Shown here: in pieces, positions 44,590 to 53,485 of the stretch | How positions within the stretch are numbered: the first letter of the stretch is position 1 | Layout of the letters: every line of letters begins with the position of its first letter | Origin: Oscillospiraceae bacterium | Lineage (GTDB): Bacteria > Bacillota > Clostridia > Oscillospirales > Acutalibacteraceae | Reading direction: 5' to 3' | DNA: 64,000 nt | Assembly (NCBI GenBank): GCA_031270605.1 | Contig: JAISXG010000084.1 | Span: 1 to 64,000, forward strand | Notes under the pieces: model-generated | Database searches by the model: none | Seen by the model: only the letters and a program-made list of their open reading frames with translations | Told to the model about the DNA's origin: nothing | Made by a program: the position numbers and the translations under genes

Positions 44590-45354
44590 ATGGAACAGCT
44601 TTTAAATAGCTATATCGCGCTGTCTCCAAACGATGTTTCGGGGGCGGAAAGTGCTGTGCAGCTTTATGAAAAACACGAAGCGCGCCGCATGAGCATTATT
44701 TTTTCTCACATGGAAAACGGCGTGCACATTCCCTGCACGGACGGCGTCATCATTTCCCCCCTTGCCGCAATCGGCAGGGGCACTGTGATTTTGCCCGGCA
44801 CCATCCTCAAGGGCACGGTCACCATCGGCAAGGATTGCGTCATCGGCCCGCATTCGTTTGTTGAAAACAGCAAAATCGGCGACGAAAGCGTGTTTGAGTT
44901 TTCGCGCTGCAAGGACGCGGTGCTCAAAAACAGGGTTGCGGCGGGGCCGTTTGCGCACATCCGCCCCGACAGCGTTGTGGGCGACGAAGCGCGCCTTGGC
45001 AACTTCACCGAAATTAAAAACAGCCAAATCGGCCCGGGCACAAAGGTGTCGCACCTGACCTATGTGGGCGACGCGGACGTGGGGCAGGGCGTGAATTTCG
45101 GCTGCGGCGTGGTGACGGTGAATTATGACGGCAAGAATAAATTCCGCACATTTATTGACGATTATGCCTTCATCGGATGCAACACAAACCTGCTGGCGCC
45201 CGTTTCTGTGGGTAAGTTTGCCTATACCGCCGCAGGCTCCACCATCACAGAGGACGTGCCGCCCTGCGCCCTGGCCGTTGCGCGTGCGCGGCAGGTGAAC
45301 AAAGAAGAGTGGGCAAAAAGAAAACAGCCTTATAAAAATAAAAATCCTGAATAA
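44590..45354 (+). CDS. GlmU acetyltransferase half (left-handed beta-helix), no uridyltransferase domain
   Basis: A 254-residue hexapeptide-repeat protein that aligns by eye with the C-terminal half of GlmU, which acetylates glucosamine-1-phosphate. Conserved words and residues are present: AGPFAHIRPDS (Arg), GNFTEIKNS (Lys), SHLTYVGDA (catalytic His and Tyr), VNYDGKNKF and APVSVGKFAYTAAGSTIT. The N-terminal pyrophosphorylase domain, with its LxxGxGTRM signature, is missing. It occupies the usual glmU position ahead of pth and mfd, so the uridyl transfer must be encoded elsewhere. The first ~60 residues are short helices of unclear role. Confidence 0.82.
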   Translation: MEQLLNSYIALSPNDVSGAESAVQLYEKHEARRMSIIFSHMENGVHIPCTDGVIISPLAAIGRGTVILPGTILKGTVTIGKDCVIGPHSFVENSKIGDESVFEFSRCKDAVLKNRVAAGPFAHIRPDSVVGDEARLGNFTEIKNSQIGPGTKVSHLTYVGDADVGQGVNFGCGVVTVNYDGKNKFRTFIDDYAFIGCNTNLLAPVSVGKFAYTAAGSTITEDVPPCALAVARARQVNKEEWAKRKQPYKNKNPE

Positions 45355-45418
45355 TACGGGAGCCATGCGCCGGGAAGCCGCGCAGACCTTCCCGTTTGCG
45401 AGAAAGGACCCCGGACTC

Positions 45419-46030
45419 ATGAGCTTTTTTTTTAAAAAGAAAATTTCCCCGCCGTCAGGGCCGCCTGAATTTATCCTTGCCGGCCTTGGCAACCCCGGGC
45501 GCGACTATGAAACCACCCGCCACAACGCGGGCTTTTTGTGCCTTGATATGCTTGCGGACGAGTTGTCGTTTTGCATTGACCGCATCAAATTCAAATCCCT
45601 TGTAGGTAATACGCAGATCGACGGCCACCGCTGTCTTGTGATGAAGCCGCAGACTTATATGAACAACAGCGGCGAGGCCGTGCGCGAGGCCGCGCAATTC
45701 TATAAAATCCCTCCCGAACGGGTGATAGTGATTTATGACGACACCGCCCTGCCGCTCGGCAAGCTGCGCATCCGCAGAAAAGGCTCCGACGGCGGGCATA
45801 ACGGCATTAAAAGCATCATCCTTTGCCTGAACAGTGATGAATTCCCCCGTCTCAAGCTCGGCGTGGGTGCAAAACCCCACCCGGATTATGACATGAAGGA
45901 CTATGTGCTCTCGCACTTTCATAAGGACGAGATTGCAGAGATGAAAGCCGCTATGCGCCGCGCCTGCGAGGCTCTGCCTTATATTATGGGCGGGGATATT
46001 GACGGCGCGATGTCACGGTTCAGCAAATAG
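45419..46030 (+). CDS. pth: Peptidyl-tRNA hydrolase
   Basis: A 203-residue enzyme that recycles peptidyl-tRNA dropped from ribosomes. Family motifs: LAGLGNPGRDYETTRHNAGF with the catalytic His, MKPQTYMNNSG, and GSDGGHNGIKSI. There is an N-terminal extension of about 18 residues (MSFFFKKKISPPSGPP) relative to typical Pth. The ATG at 45419 follows AAAGGA. It forms the common GlmU-Pth-Mfd neighbourhood. Confidence 0.95.
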   Translation: MSFFFKKKISPPSGPPEFILAGLGNPGRDYETTRHNAGFLCLDMLADELSFCIDRIKFKSLVGNTQIDGHRCLVMKPQTYMNNSGEAVREAAQFYKIPPERVIVIYDDTALPLGKLRIRRKGSDGGHNGIKSIILCLNSDEFPRLKLGVGAKPHPDYDMKDYVLSHFHKDEIAEMKAAMRRACEALPYIMGGDIDGAMSRFSK

Positions 46031-46199
46031 GCGTATTGGGCCCACCGCCATGCGAATAAACTATAATACTAATTACTTATAAAAATGTAACGAAACAATC
46101 TGCGCAAAACCGCATAGATAATGCTGCAAAGCAGGATTTGGGCTTCTTGCTTGATCTTTTAGAGGTTTTTTAATCGAAAAATTAGTATAAGGAGAATAT

Positions 46200-49100
46200 A
46201 TGTCAGGTTTTTCGACCATCCTGAACACTTCGGGCGAATGCAAAACCGTCCGGACCGCCATTGAAAAAGGCCGCCTGCCCATGGGGGCGCTGGGGCTTGC
46301 GCTCACCCCCAAGGCGCATTTGATTCACACACTCTGCGCCGAACTGGGCCGCAGGGCGCTTGTGGTGCTGCCCGATGAGGCTGCGGCGGCGAAGCTGATT
46401 GCAGACCTCGAGACTTTCGGCACCCCCGCGCTGCTTTACCCGGCGCGGGACTTCAACTTTCGCCGCGCGGAGGTGCAGTCGCGTGAGTTTGAACACAAAC
46501 GCCTCGGTGTGCTGCACAGCATCGTGACGGGGCAGTATTGCGTGATTGCCTGCTCGGCGGAGGCCGCCATGCAGCTCACCCTGCCTGCCTCAGAGCTGCA
46601 AAAACGTTCGCTGAAACTCAAGGTGTCCGGCGAACATGCGCTTGAGCATGTTATTTCGATTTTGCTGCTTGCGGGCTATGTGCGCGCGGAGCAGGTGGAG
46701 GGCAGCGGGCAGTTCGCCTCCCGCGGCGGGATTCTGGACTTCTTTCCGCCGAGTGAAAAGGAACCCGTGCGTGTGGAGTTCTGGGGTGACAGCGTCGATT
46801 CCATTTCTTATTTTGACCCGATGACACAGCGTAGAACAAACACGCTCGATGAGATCGGGATTATTCCCGCAACCGAAATCCTGTTTGATTCCGACAGGGC
46901 GCTGGCAGAAAAAATTGAGGAGCTGGCGTCATCCGTCAAGGGGCGCGGCGCGCAGAAGGCAAAGGAAGTGCTGTTTGCGGATTTGCAGCTGCTGCGCGAG
47001 GGCGTGCGCCTTTCGTCGCTTGACAAATTTTTACCCATAGCCTATGAAGGCACGGCTTCTATTTTTGACTATTGTGCGAAAGACCTGTTGTTCGTCTGCG
47101 AAAGCTCGGGCGTAAAAGAGCGCGCAAACGCCTCGCAGACCTTGATGAACGAAGAGATAAAAGCCCTGTTTGAGGACGGAACCCTCTGCAAGGGGCTTGA
47201 CCGATATGCCCTCACATTTTCGGAGCTGACCGCGCGCTATGAATCCCTCGGCGCGGTTTATCTTGACAATTTCGCCCGCGGCAGCTTTGACACCCCGGTG
47301 CGCGACCTCACCACCTTCAACGCCCAGCAGACGCCGCCGTGGGACGGCTCGCTTTCCGTCCTGCTTGACGACATCCGCCCGGCCATCGGCAGGGGCATGG
47401 GCGTCGTGGTGTTTGCGGGAACGGAAAAAGCGGCGGGGACCTTCTGTGAAGACCTTGCCGGAGAGGGCATCAGCAGCATTTATTATCCCGAGGTTCCCTC
47501 TGTGTTCAGCAAAACCTCTGTAAGTATTTTGAGCGGCGCGCTTTCGGCGGGGGTGGAATACCCGCAGGAAAAGGTGCTGATCATCACCTATAACCGCCAT
47601 ATCAGCGCCGCAAAAAAAGCGCCGCGCAAGCATTATAAGGCGACAGAGAGCTTCCACTCCCTCGAGGAGCTGCAAAAGGGCGACTATGTGGTGCACAGCA
47701 TCCACGGTATCGGGATTTTTGACGGTATTCAAAAAATGGATGTCGGCGGCGTCGCGAAGGATTACATTAAAATCAAATATGCCGCGAGCGACGCGCTCTA
47801 TGTGCCCGTCACGCAGCTTGACCTTGTGTCAAAATATATCGGCCCCCACAACGAGGGCGCGAAGCCGCTCAAATTAAACAAGCTCGGCTCAAAGGACTGG
47901 GAAAAGTCGAAGGCGCGTGTGCGCGGCGCGGTCAAGGACATGGCAGACGAGCTGATCGCTCTTTATGCGAAGCGCATGAACACTCCCGGCTTTGCTTTTT
48001 CGCAGGACATTGACATGCAGCACGACTTTGAAAACCGCTTTGAGTTCGACGAAACAGACGACCAGCTGCGCTGCGTGTATGAAATTAAGGGCGACATGGA
48101 GAAATCCTACCCCATGGACCGCCTGCTTTGCGGCGACGTGGGCTTCGGCAAAACAGAGGTGGCGCTGCGCGCGGCGTTTAAATGCGTGGCGGACGGCAAG
48201 CAGTGCGCCTTTCTGGTGCCCACGACCATCCTCGCGCTGCAGCACTACCAAACCCTGCTAAAGCGCTTTGAGGGCTTTCCGATTGAATCCGAAATGATCT
48301 CGCGTTTTCGCACTCCCCAGCAGCAGGCCAGAATTTTGCGCGGCGTAAAGCGCGGAAATATTGATATCATTGTGGGAACCCACCGCCTGATTTCAAAGGA
48401 CGTTCAGTTCAAGGATCTTGGGCTTGTGATTGTGGACGAGGAGCAGCGTTTCGGCGTGGCGCAGAAAGAGCGCCTTAAAGAGATGTTCCCGGGTGTTGAC
48501 ATCCTCACCCTTTCGGCAACACCGATTCCCCGCACGCTGAACATGGCCATGACCGGCATCCGCGACATGTCGGTGATTGAAGAGGCCCCGCAGGACCGTT
48601 ACCCAGTGCAGACCTATGTCATGGAGCACGACATGTCCATTCTTGCCGAAGCGATCTCAAAGGAGCTGCGGCGGGGCGGGCAGGTGTATTATCTGCACAA
48701 CCGGGTGGAGACGATTGACCGCGCGGTGGCTGACATCAAGCGCTTTTTGCCCGACGCGCGCATCGGTGTCGGGCACGGCAAAATGGCTGAGGAGGATTTG
48801 AGCAACGTCTGGCGGATGCTGCTTGAGGGCGAGATCGACATCCTTGTGTGCACCACCATCATCGAAACAGGGGTGGATGTGCCAAACGCCAACACCCTGA
48901 TCATTGAAAACGCGGACCGCATGGGCCTTGCCCAATTGCACCAGATCCGCGGGCGCGTGGGCAGAAGCACCCGGCGCGCCTATGCCTATTTTACAATTGA
49001 GCGCGGGAAAGCCTTGACCGAAATTGCCGAAAGCCGCCTTTCCGCAATCCGGGAATACACCGAGTTCGGCTCCGGCTTTAAAATCGCCATGCGCGACCTT

Positions 49101-49700
49101 GAAATCCGCGGCGCGGGCAACCTCCTGGGCGCGCAGCAGCACGGGCACATGGAATCGGTGGGCTATGACATGTATTTAAAATTGCTGGCCGAAGCGGTGA
49201 ACGAGCAAAAGGGCGACGCGCCCGCCGTGCCGCAGAAGGAATGCCTCATTGACATCCAGATTGACGCGCATATTCCTGACAAATATATCACGAGCATTCC
49301 CCAGCGGCTCTCGATTTACCGCCGCATTGCCGATGTGCGCACCGAAGCGGACGCACAGGATGTGCTCGACGAGCTCATTGACCGTTTTGGCGAGCCGCCC
49401 GAAAGTGTGCGGGGCCTGATCCAGGTGTCGCTGCTGCGCAACCTCGCCGCCGGGCAGGATATTTATGAAATCGGCCAGCGGGGCGAGAACCTGCTGCTGT
49501 ATTTCACCGCGCTTGACAAGGCAAAGCTTGCTTATCTGGCGGCGAAAATGCGCGGCCGCATTCTTGTTTCGGCCACGGCAAAGCAATATATCTCTGTGAA
49601 AAAGCTGCCCAAGCAGTCAACGCTTGACACGCTGCGTGAAGCGTTGCTGTTTATGGCGGACGCCCCGCAGCCGCAGGCGGCCGCGCAAAAAGACGCGTGA
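46200..49700 (+). CDS. mfd: Transcription-repair coupling factor
   Basis: A 1166-residue Mfd translocase, which removes RNA polymerase stalled at lesions and recruits UvrA. The N-terminal UvrB-like part (with FASRGGILDFFPPSE), the RNA-polymerase-interaction domain (GDYVVHSIHGIGIFDG), the RecG-like ATPase (LLCGDVGFGKTEVAL, DEEQRFGV, SATPIPRTL) and the C-terminal TRCF domain are all in order and full-length. AAGGAG precedes the ATG. Confidence 0.97.
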   Translation: MSGFSTILNTSGECKTVRTAIEKGRLPMGALGLALTPKAHLIHTLCAELGRRALVVLPDEAAAAKLIADLETFGTPALLYPARDFNFRRAEVQSREFEHKRLGVLHSIVTGQYCVIACSAEAAMQLTLPASELQKRSLKLKVSGEHALEHVISILLLAGYVRAEQVEGSGQFASRGGILDFFPPSEKEPVRVEFWGDSVDSISYFDPMTQRRTNTLDEIGIIPATEILFDSDRALAEKIEELASSVKGRGAQKAKEVLFADLQLLREGVRLSSLDKFLPIAYEGTASIFDYCAKDLLFVCESSGVKERANASQTLMNEEIKALFEDGTLCKGLDRYALTFSELTARYESLGAVYLDNFARGSFDTPVRDLTTFNAQQTPPWDGSLSVLLDDIRPAIGRGMGVVVFAGTEKAAGTFCEDLAGEGISSIYYPEVPSVFSKTSVSILSGALSAGVEYPQEKVLIITYNRHISAAKKAPRKHYKATESFHSLEELQKGDYVVHSIHGIGIFDGIQKMDVGGVAKDYIKIKYAASDALYVPVTQLDLVSKYIGPHNEGAKPLKLNKLGSKDWEKSKARVRGAVKDMADELIALYAKRMNTPGFAFSQDIDMQHDFENRFEFDETDDQLRCVYEIKGDMEKSYPMDRLLCGDVGFGKTEVALRAAFKCVADGKQCAFLVPTTILALQHYQTLLKRFEGFPIESEMISRFRTPQQQARILRGVKRGNIDIIVGTHRLISKDVQFKDLGLVIVDEEQRFGVAQKERLKEMFPGVDILTLSATPIPRTLNMAMTGIRDMSVIEEAPQDRYPVQTYVMEHDMSILAEAISKELRRGGQVYYLHNRVETIDRAVADIKRFLPDARIGVGHGKMAEEDLSNVWRMLLEGEIDILVCTTIIETGVDVPNANTLIIENADRMGLAQLHQIRGRVGRSTRRAYAYFTIERGKALTEIAESRLSAIREYTEFGSGFKIAMRDLEIRGAGNLLGAQQHGHMESVGYDMYLKLLAEAVNEQKGDAPAVPQKECLIDIQIDAHIPDKYITSIPQRLSIYRRIADVRTEADAQDVLDELIDRFGEPPESVRGLIQVSLLRNLAAGQDIYEIGQRGENLLLYFTALDKAKLAYLAAKMRGRILVSATAKQYISVKKLPKQSTLDTLREALLFMADAPQPQAAAQKDA

Positions 49701-49771
49701 ACCGTCAGGCAGGCCCTGTTTTGCGCCTGCCTGAATAAAAATAAAAACAAAAAGCAGGAGGGAAAGTGCAA

Positions 49772-50365
49772 ATGGAAGCCATTTATAACTTTGACTGGAG
49801 TGTTTTTCAGTGGGTGTCTGAACACCTGTGGAACCCATTTTTGGATGTTGTGATGTCTGTCATCAGCGTCACGGGGGAGGCGGGGCTGCTGTGGATCGCC
49901 CTCGGCATTGTGCTTGTTTGCTTCAAAAAAACGCGCAAGGCCGGCTTGATGATGTTTGCCGCGCTGATTTTCATGCAGGTCGTCAACAATATGGTGTTAA
50001 AGCCGATCATTGCGCGCCCGCGGCCGTTCAACTATGAACCGTGGAAGGACTTTTTTGTTTATCCGAACATCGGCTTTAAAAAGCCCGGGAGCCTGTCGTT
50101 CCCTTCCGGGCACACCTCCTCCTCTGTCGCGTGCGCGACGGTGCTGCTCATAAAACATAAAAAAATCGGCATTCCCTCGGCAATTTATGCACTGCTGATG
50201 GGTTTTTCGCGCATCTATCTGTTTGACCATTACCCCACGGATGTGCTCGGCGGGCTGCTTGTTGGCATTGTTTATGGCCTTGTGGGTGTGTTGATCGTCA
50301 ATTTGATTTATAAAGCGATTGAGAAAAAGAAAGGCGGGCTGCCCTCTTTGTTGCGGGAATCCTGA
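49772..50365 (+). CDS. PAP2-family phosphatase
   Basis: A 197-residue membrane phosphatase with about five hydrophobic helices. The three PAP2 motifs are visible: KPIIARPRPF (KxxxxxxRP), SFPSGHTSS (PSGH) and SRIYLFDHYPTDVLGG (SRxxxxxHxxxD). Related enzymes dephosphorylate undecaprenyl diphosphate or phosphatidic acid-type lipids. AGGAGGG lies nine bases before ATG 49772; a GTG two codons upstream is less well placed. Confidence 0.9.
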   Translation: MEAIYNFDWSVFQWVSEHLWNPFLDVVMSVISVTGEAGLLWIALGIVLVCFKKTRKAGLMMFAALIFMQVVNNMVLKPIIARPRPFNYEPWKDFFVYPNIGFKKPGSLSFPSGHTSSSVACATVLLIKHKKIGIPSAIYALLMGFSRIYLFDHYPTDVLGGLLVGIVYGLVGVLIVNLIYKAIEKKKGGLPSLLRES

Positions 50366-50475
50366 TAAAAGTGACTTTGTCACGGTTTTTTCGGCTGTCT
50401 TGCAATAGAATAAACATATGCTGTCCGCGTTTTGGGCAGCAAATCACAGGTAAAAACACGCACGGAGGACTGCTT

Positions 50476-51063
50476 ATGAAACGAATTTTTGCCGCCCTGC
50501 TTACCTTTGCAATGCTTTTTCTGGCCGCTTGCACAGACAGCGAAACTGAAAACACGCAAACCACGGCCCCAAATGGCGCAACCGCCGCCGCACAAGGCGC
50601 ATCCGGTTTGGCGCTGGGGAACTTTGAAACCAAGGATTTAAAGGGAAACACCTTCACAAACAGCATTTTTGCCGAGTATGACCTGACGCTTGTGAACATC
50701 TGGGCCACATGGTGCCCGCCCTGCGTGGGCGAAATCCCCGAGCTTGGCGAGCTTGTCAATGAAACGCGGAGCGAGGGCGTCAACATCATCGGCATTGTGA
50801 TTGACGCAGTGAATGAGCGCACCTTTGCGACAGACACGGCGACCTTTGACAAGGCTGTGCAAATCATGGAGTCAGGCAATGCGGATTACACCGTTTTGCT
50901 GCCGGACGAAGCCATGTTTTCGGCCGTTTTGAAAAATGTTACGTCCCTGCCCACCACGATCTTTGTTGACAAAAACGGCACCGTCGTGGGCAAGGCCGTT
51001 GTGGGCGCCAGGTCGAAAGAAAAGTGGAGCGCAGAGATCGACAAATATCTGAAACTGCTTTAA
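50476..51063 (+). CDS. TlpA-like thioredoxin-fold lipoprotein
   Basis: A 195-residue extracytoplasmic thiol-disulfide protein. The signal peptide ends with lipobox LAAC (near residue 19), and a thioredoxin fold follows with the redox motif WATWCPPCVGE and the cis-Pro segment SLPTTIFVDK. It probably reduces or oxidises surface proteins. GGAGG precedes ATG 50476. It begins a three-gene unit with a CXXC microprotein and a membrane polyferredoxin, which may supply electrons. Confidence 0.9.
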   Translation: MKRIFAALLTFAMLFLAACTDSETENTQTTAPNGATAAAQGASGLALGNFETKDLKGNTFTNSIFAEYDLTLVNIWATWCPPCVGEIPELGELVNETRSEGVNIIGIVIDAVNERTFATDTATFDKAVQIMESGNADYTVLLPDEAMFSAVLKNVTSLPTTIFVDKNGTVVGKAVVGARSKEKWSAEIDKYLKLL

Positions 51064-51111
51064 AGACAATAAAAGATTTGGCGGTTTGTGATGCGCGAAG
51101 GGGGCAATATT

Positions 51112-51258
51112 GTGAATACAAAAAAAAGGCTCATTTTGCCCGCCCTGCTGCTGGCTTCGGGTGCGGCGCTTGTTGCGGCCGGCGCATACCGCGGCGAGGT
51201 CGCGGTTGTGCTGACAAAGGCGATTAATATCTGTTTGGAGTGTATCGGCATTGGCTAA
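51112..51258 (+). CDS. CD1871A-type CXXC microprotein
   Basis: A 48-residue protein starting at GTG 51112 behind AAGGGGG. It has one transmembrane helix (about 7-27) and ends [12 protein letters not shown], a CLEC (CxxC) motif followed by hydrophobic residues. This matches the small CD1871A-type CXXC proteins that accompany a TlpA-like protein and a 4Fe-4S membrane protein in Clostridia. Its stop overlaps the next start by eight bases. The CxxC could relay electrons between the polyferredoxin and the extracellular thioredoxin; that is inference. Confidence 0.75.
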   Translation: MNTKKRLILPALLLASGAALVAAGAYRGEVAVVLTKAINICLECIGIG

Positions 51259-52117
51259 AAATCTCAGGCACTGGGTGCAGGCGGGCTGGGCGCTGATTAC
51301 AAACAGTTATGTCACGGGCTTTCTGCACGGCAAAATTTATCGCGGCCCGATCAAAAATATCTGCGTTCCGGGGCTGAACTGCTATTCGTGCCCCGGGGCG
51401 CTCGGTTCTTGCCCCCTTGGCGCTTTGCAGGCCGTTGCAGGCAGCTGGAAATACAACGTATCCCTCTATTTAATCGGCTTTTTTATGATAGTGGGCGCGC
51501 TCGGCGGCAGATTTGTCTGCGGCTGGCTTTGCCCGTTCGGCCTGTTTCAGGATCTGCTGCATAAAATCCCCTTTCCGAAAAAGTTGCGCGGCTTTCGGGG
51601 TGACCGGACGCTGCGGTATCTCAAATATCTGATTTTACTTATTTTTGTGATTTTACTGCCGATGTTCGCGGTGGACATCGCAGGCCAGGGTGCGCCCTAT
51701 TTCTGCAAATATATCTGCCCCGCAGGCACGCTGATGGGCGGCTGGCCGCTCACAGCGCTCGACTCCGCTCTGCGCGGCGCCATCGGTTTTTTGTTTGCGT
51801 GGAAGAGTGTGATTCTGGTTGTGACAATTCTGCTGTCTGTCGTCATTTACCGCCCGTTCTGCAAATATATCTGCCCGTTGGGGGCGATTTATGCCTGCTT
51901 TAACAAGGTTTCTTTTTATAAACTGCGAGTGGATGAGCACGCCTGCACAAAATGCGGCGCCTGCGCCAGAAAATGCAAGATGGGGATTGAACCATATAAA
52001 ACCCCCAACAGCCCCGAATGCATCCGCTGCGGCGACTGCACGCGCGCGTGCCCTCATAATGCCATTTGCCCGAATATCAGCATTAAAAAAGAACCGAAAG
52101 CTGTGTGCAAAAAATAA
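51251..52117 (+). CDS. Membrane 4Fe-4S polyferredoxin (NapH/MauN-like)
   Basis: A 288-residue membrane protein with about four to five helices and many cysteines: [24 protein letters not shown], two CKYICP segments, and two C-terminal ferredoxin sites [11 protein letters not shown] and [12 protein letters not shown]. Such proteins move electrons across or along the membrane. The TTG start at 51251 has GGAG ten bases upstream and overlaps the CXXC microprotein gene, so the two are coupled. It likely feeds reducing power to the TlpA-like lipoprotein. Confidence 0.88.
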   Translation: MAKNLRHWVQAGWALITNSYVTGFLHGKIYRGPIKNICVPGLNCYSCPGALGSCPLGALQAVAGSWKYNVSLYLIGFFMIVGALGGRFVCGWLCPFGLFQDLLHKIPFPKKLRGFRGDRTLRYLKYLILLIFVILLPMFAVDIAGQGAPYFCKYICPAGTLMGGWPLTALDSALRGAIGFLFAWKSVILVVTILLSVVIYRPFCKYICPLGAIYACFNKVSFYKLRVDEHACTKCGACARKCKMGIEPYKTPNSPECIRCGDCTRACPHNAICPNISIKKEPKAVCKK

Positions 52118-52133
52118 AACAACATAAGAATAG

Positions 52134-52178
52134 AAGGCTTTTGCGATCATGGCCGCCATTGCAAAAGCCTTTTGTTTT
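52134..52178 (+). terminator. Terminator of the TlpA-polyferredoxin unit
   Basis: An 11-bp perfect stem (52134-52144 with 52161-52171) with a 16-nt loop, followed by ttgtttt. Confidence 0.8.
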
Positions 52179-52648
52179 GCTGGTTTTTTGCGTCTGCAGG
52201 GGGCAGAATACATGAAAAGATATCTTTTATAGCCGATTAACTTGGAAATGAGCTAAAAGATTACAAGGATATTTTTTATTTTGCCCGTGCACTTGTGCGC
52301 GTGCGGCCGCCGTAGGCAGGCTTTTTCCTGTCAAGGTGGGCAACACAGCAAAATGAAAAATAGGCCGCAAGATTTAGCGCAGTTTTAAGTTAATTGGCTA
52401 TAAAGCCAATCAAATCAAAAACAGGCTCAAGCCCGCGGTCTATTTCCCCTTTTACAATGCTGCCCGCGGCGGCCGTTTTATAAAATGAAAAAATTCTTCT
52501 AATTTTGCAGCTTCTTTCCAACTTGATCGACTGTATCTGTTTGATGGAATTGATTTTCTGATATCTCAATAAAGTACTGTCAAAATGCATACTTTTTTGA
52601 ACGTGTATTTCAACTTTGTAGACAGATATATGAATTTTTCCGTCTGTA

Positions 52649-52677
52649 TTGACATGAAAAAACGAAATGAGTATAAT
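52649..52677 (+). promoter_or_regulatory. Perfect consensus sigma-A promoter of rex
   Basis: TTGACA (52649-52654), 17-bp spacer, TATAAT (52672-52677), about 65 bp before the rex start. Confidence 0.88.
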
Positions 52678-52680
52678 GAT

Positions 52681-52700
52681 ATCGATATAAAAATATCGAT
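52681..52700. promoter_or_regulatory. Palindromic operator-like site at the rex transcription start
   Basis: ATCGATAT (52681-52688), spacer AAAA, ATATCGAT (52693-52700): a perfect inverted repeat covering the predicted start point. It does not match the known Rex operator pattern (TTGTTAA-N4-TTAACAA type), so the binding protein is unknown. Confidence 0.5.
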
Positions 52701-52740
52701 ATATATGATTTGTATCAAAGGGAAAAAAGGGGGAGCAGGC

Positions 52741-53391
52741 ATGTCTGAAAAAAAGCCGATTTCGCTGAATATGTATAATCGGTTGTCAACCTACCTGAAT
52801 TTTTTAAAGAATCTTCCGCCCCACGCGCCCTGCAACATTTCGGCGACAACCCTTGCGCAGGAGCTTTTGCTCAATGACGTCGTCGTGCGCAAGGACCTTG
52901 CCTGCGTGAGCGACGGGGGCAAGCCGAAAATCGGTTATATCGTCGCGGACCTTGTAAAGGATATTGAGCATTTTCTCGGGCGCGACAATCTCTCAGACGC
53001 CGTTCTTGTGGGTGCGGGCAATCTCGGCAAGGCCCTGATTTCATACGGCAATTTTGAAAATTACGGCTTGAAGATCATCGCCGCGTTTGACAGCGACCCG
53101 TCACTGGTCGGCAGGGAAATTGCAAAAACCAAAATACTGGACGTTGCGAAGGCCGCAAACCTTTGCAACCGCATGAATATAAAAATTGGCATTATCACCG
53201 TTCCGGGCGTGTTCGCGCAGGAGGTGTGCGACATGCTTGTGGAAGGCGGCGTGCGGGCCATATGGAACTTTGCCCCCGTCACGCTGAAGGTGCCCGGGCG
53301 TGTGATTGTGCAAAATGAGGACATGGCGGCGTCCCTCGCCATTCTTCTCAAGCAGCTTGACGACAGCATCGCCGCATACGGGCTTGATTAG
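52741..53391 (+). CDS. rex: Redox-sensing transcriptional repressor Rex
   Basis: A 216-residue Rex protein that represses fermentation genes until NADH rises. The winged-helix domain (about 1-75) contains RLSTYLNFLKNL and the recognition part NDVVVRKDLACVSDGGKPKIGY. The NADH-binding Rossmann fold has VLVGAGNLGKALI and the later IWNFAPVTLKVP. GGGGGAG precedes ATG 52741; the upstream part of the open frame covers the promoter. It heads the adhE and hydrogenase block, its expected regulon. Confidence 0.96.
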   Translation: MSEKKPISLNMYNRLSTYLNFLKNLPPHAPCNISATTLAQELLLNDVVVRKDLACVSDGGKPKIGYIVADLVKDIEHFLGRDNLSDAVLVGAGNLGKALISYGNFENYGLKIIAAFDSDPSLVGREIAKTKILDVAKAANLCNRMNIKIGIITVPGVFAQEVCDMLVEGGVRAIWNFAPVTLKVPGRVIVQNEDMAASLAILLKQLDDSIAAYGLD

Positions 53392-53485
53392 GCGGCGGTA
53401 TGCGGCAATATATTTAGTAAAATAAAAAAGATCCCGCTTTGATTTCTGTTTTTTAACACTATATTGAGGGAAAGAAGGGAACCAT

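Larger units (their letters stand above)
52118..52740. other. Long non-coding region upstream of rex
   Basis: A 623-bp gap. It holds the polyferredoxin terminator (52134-52178), an ATTGGCT/AGCCAAT hairpin at 52393-52410, a consensus promoter at 52649-52677 and a palindrome at 52681-52700. A minus-strand ORF at 52390-52590 lacks a ribosome binding site and is not called. Between about 52180 and 52390 I see nothing recognisable. Confidence 0.5.

Noticed and set aside
52390..52590. 66-residue minus-strand ORF upstream of rex
   Set aside because: No ribosome binding site and no recognisable sequence; the region carries hairpins and a promoter for the opposite strand.
53447..53459. TGTTTTTTAACAC upstream of adhE as a Rex operator
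   Set aside because: Only one half-site (TTAACA) fits the Clostridial Rex consensus; the other half does not match at the required spacing.
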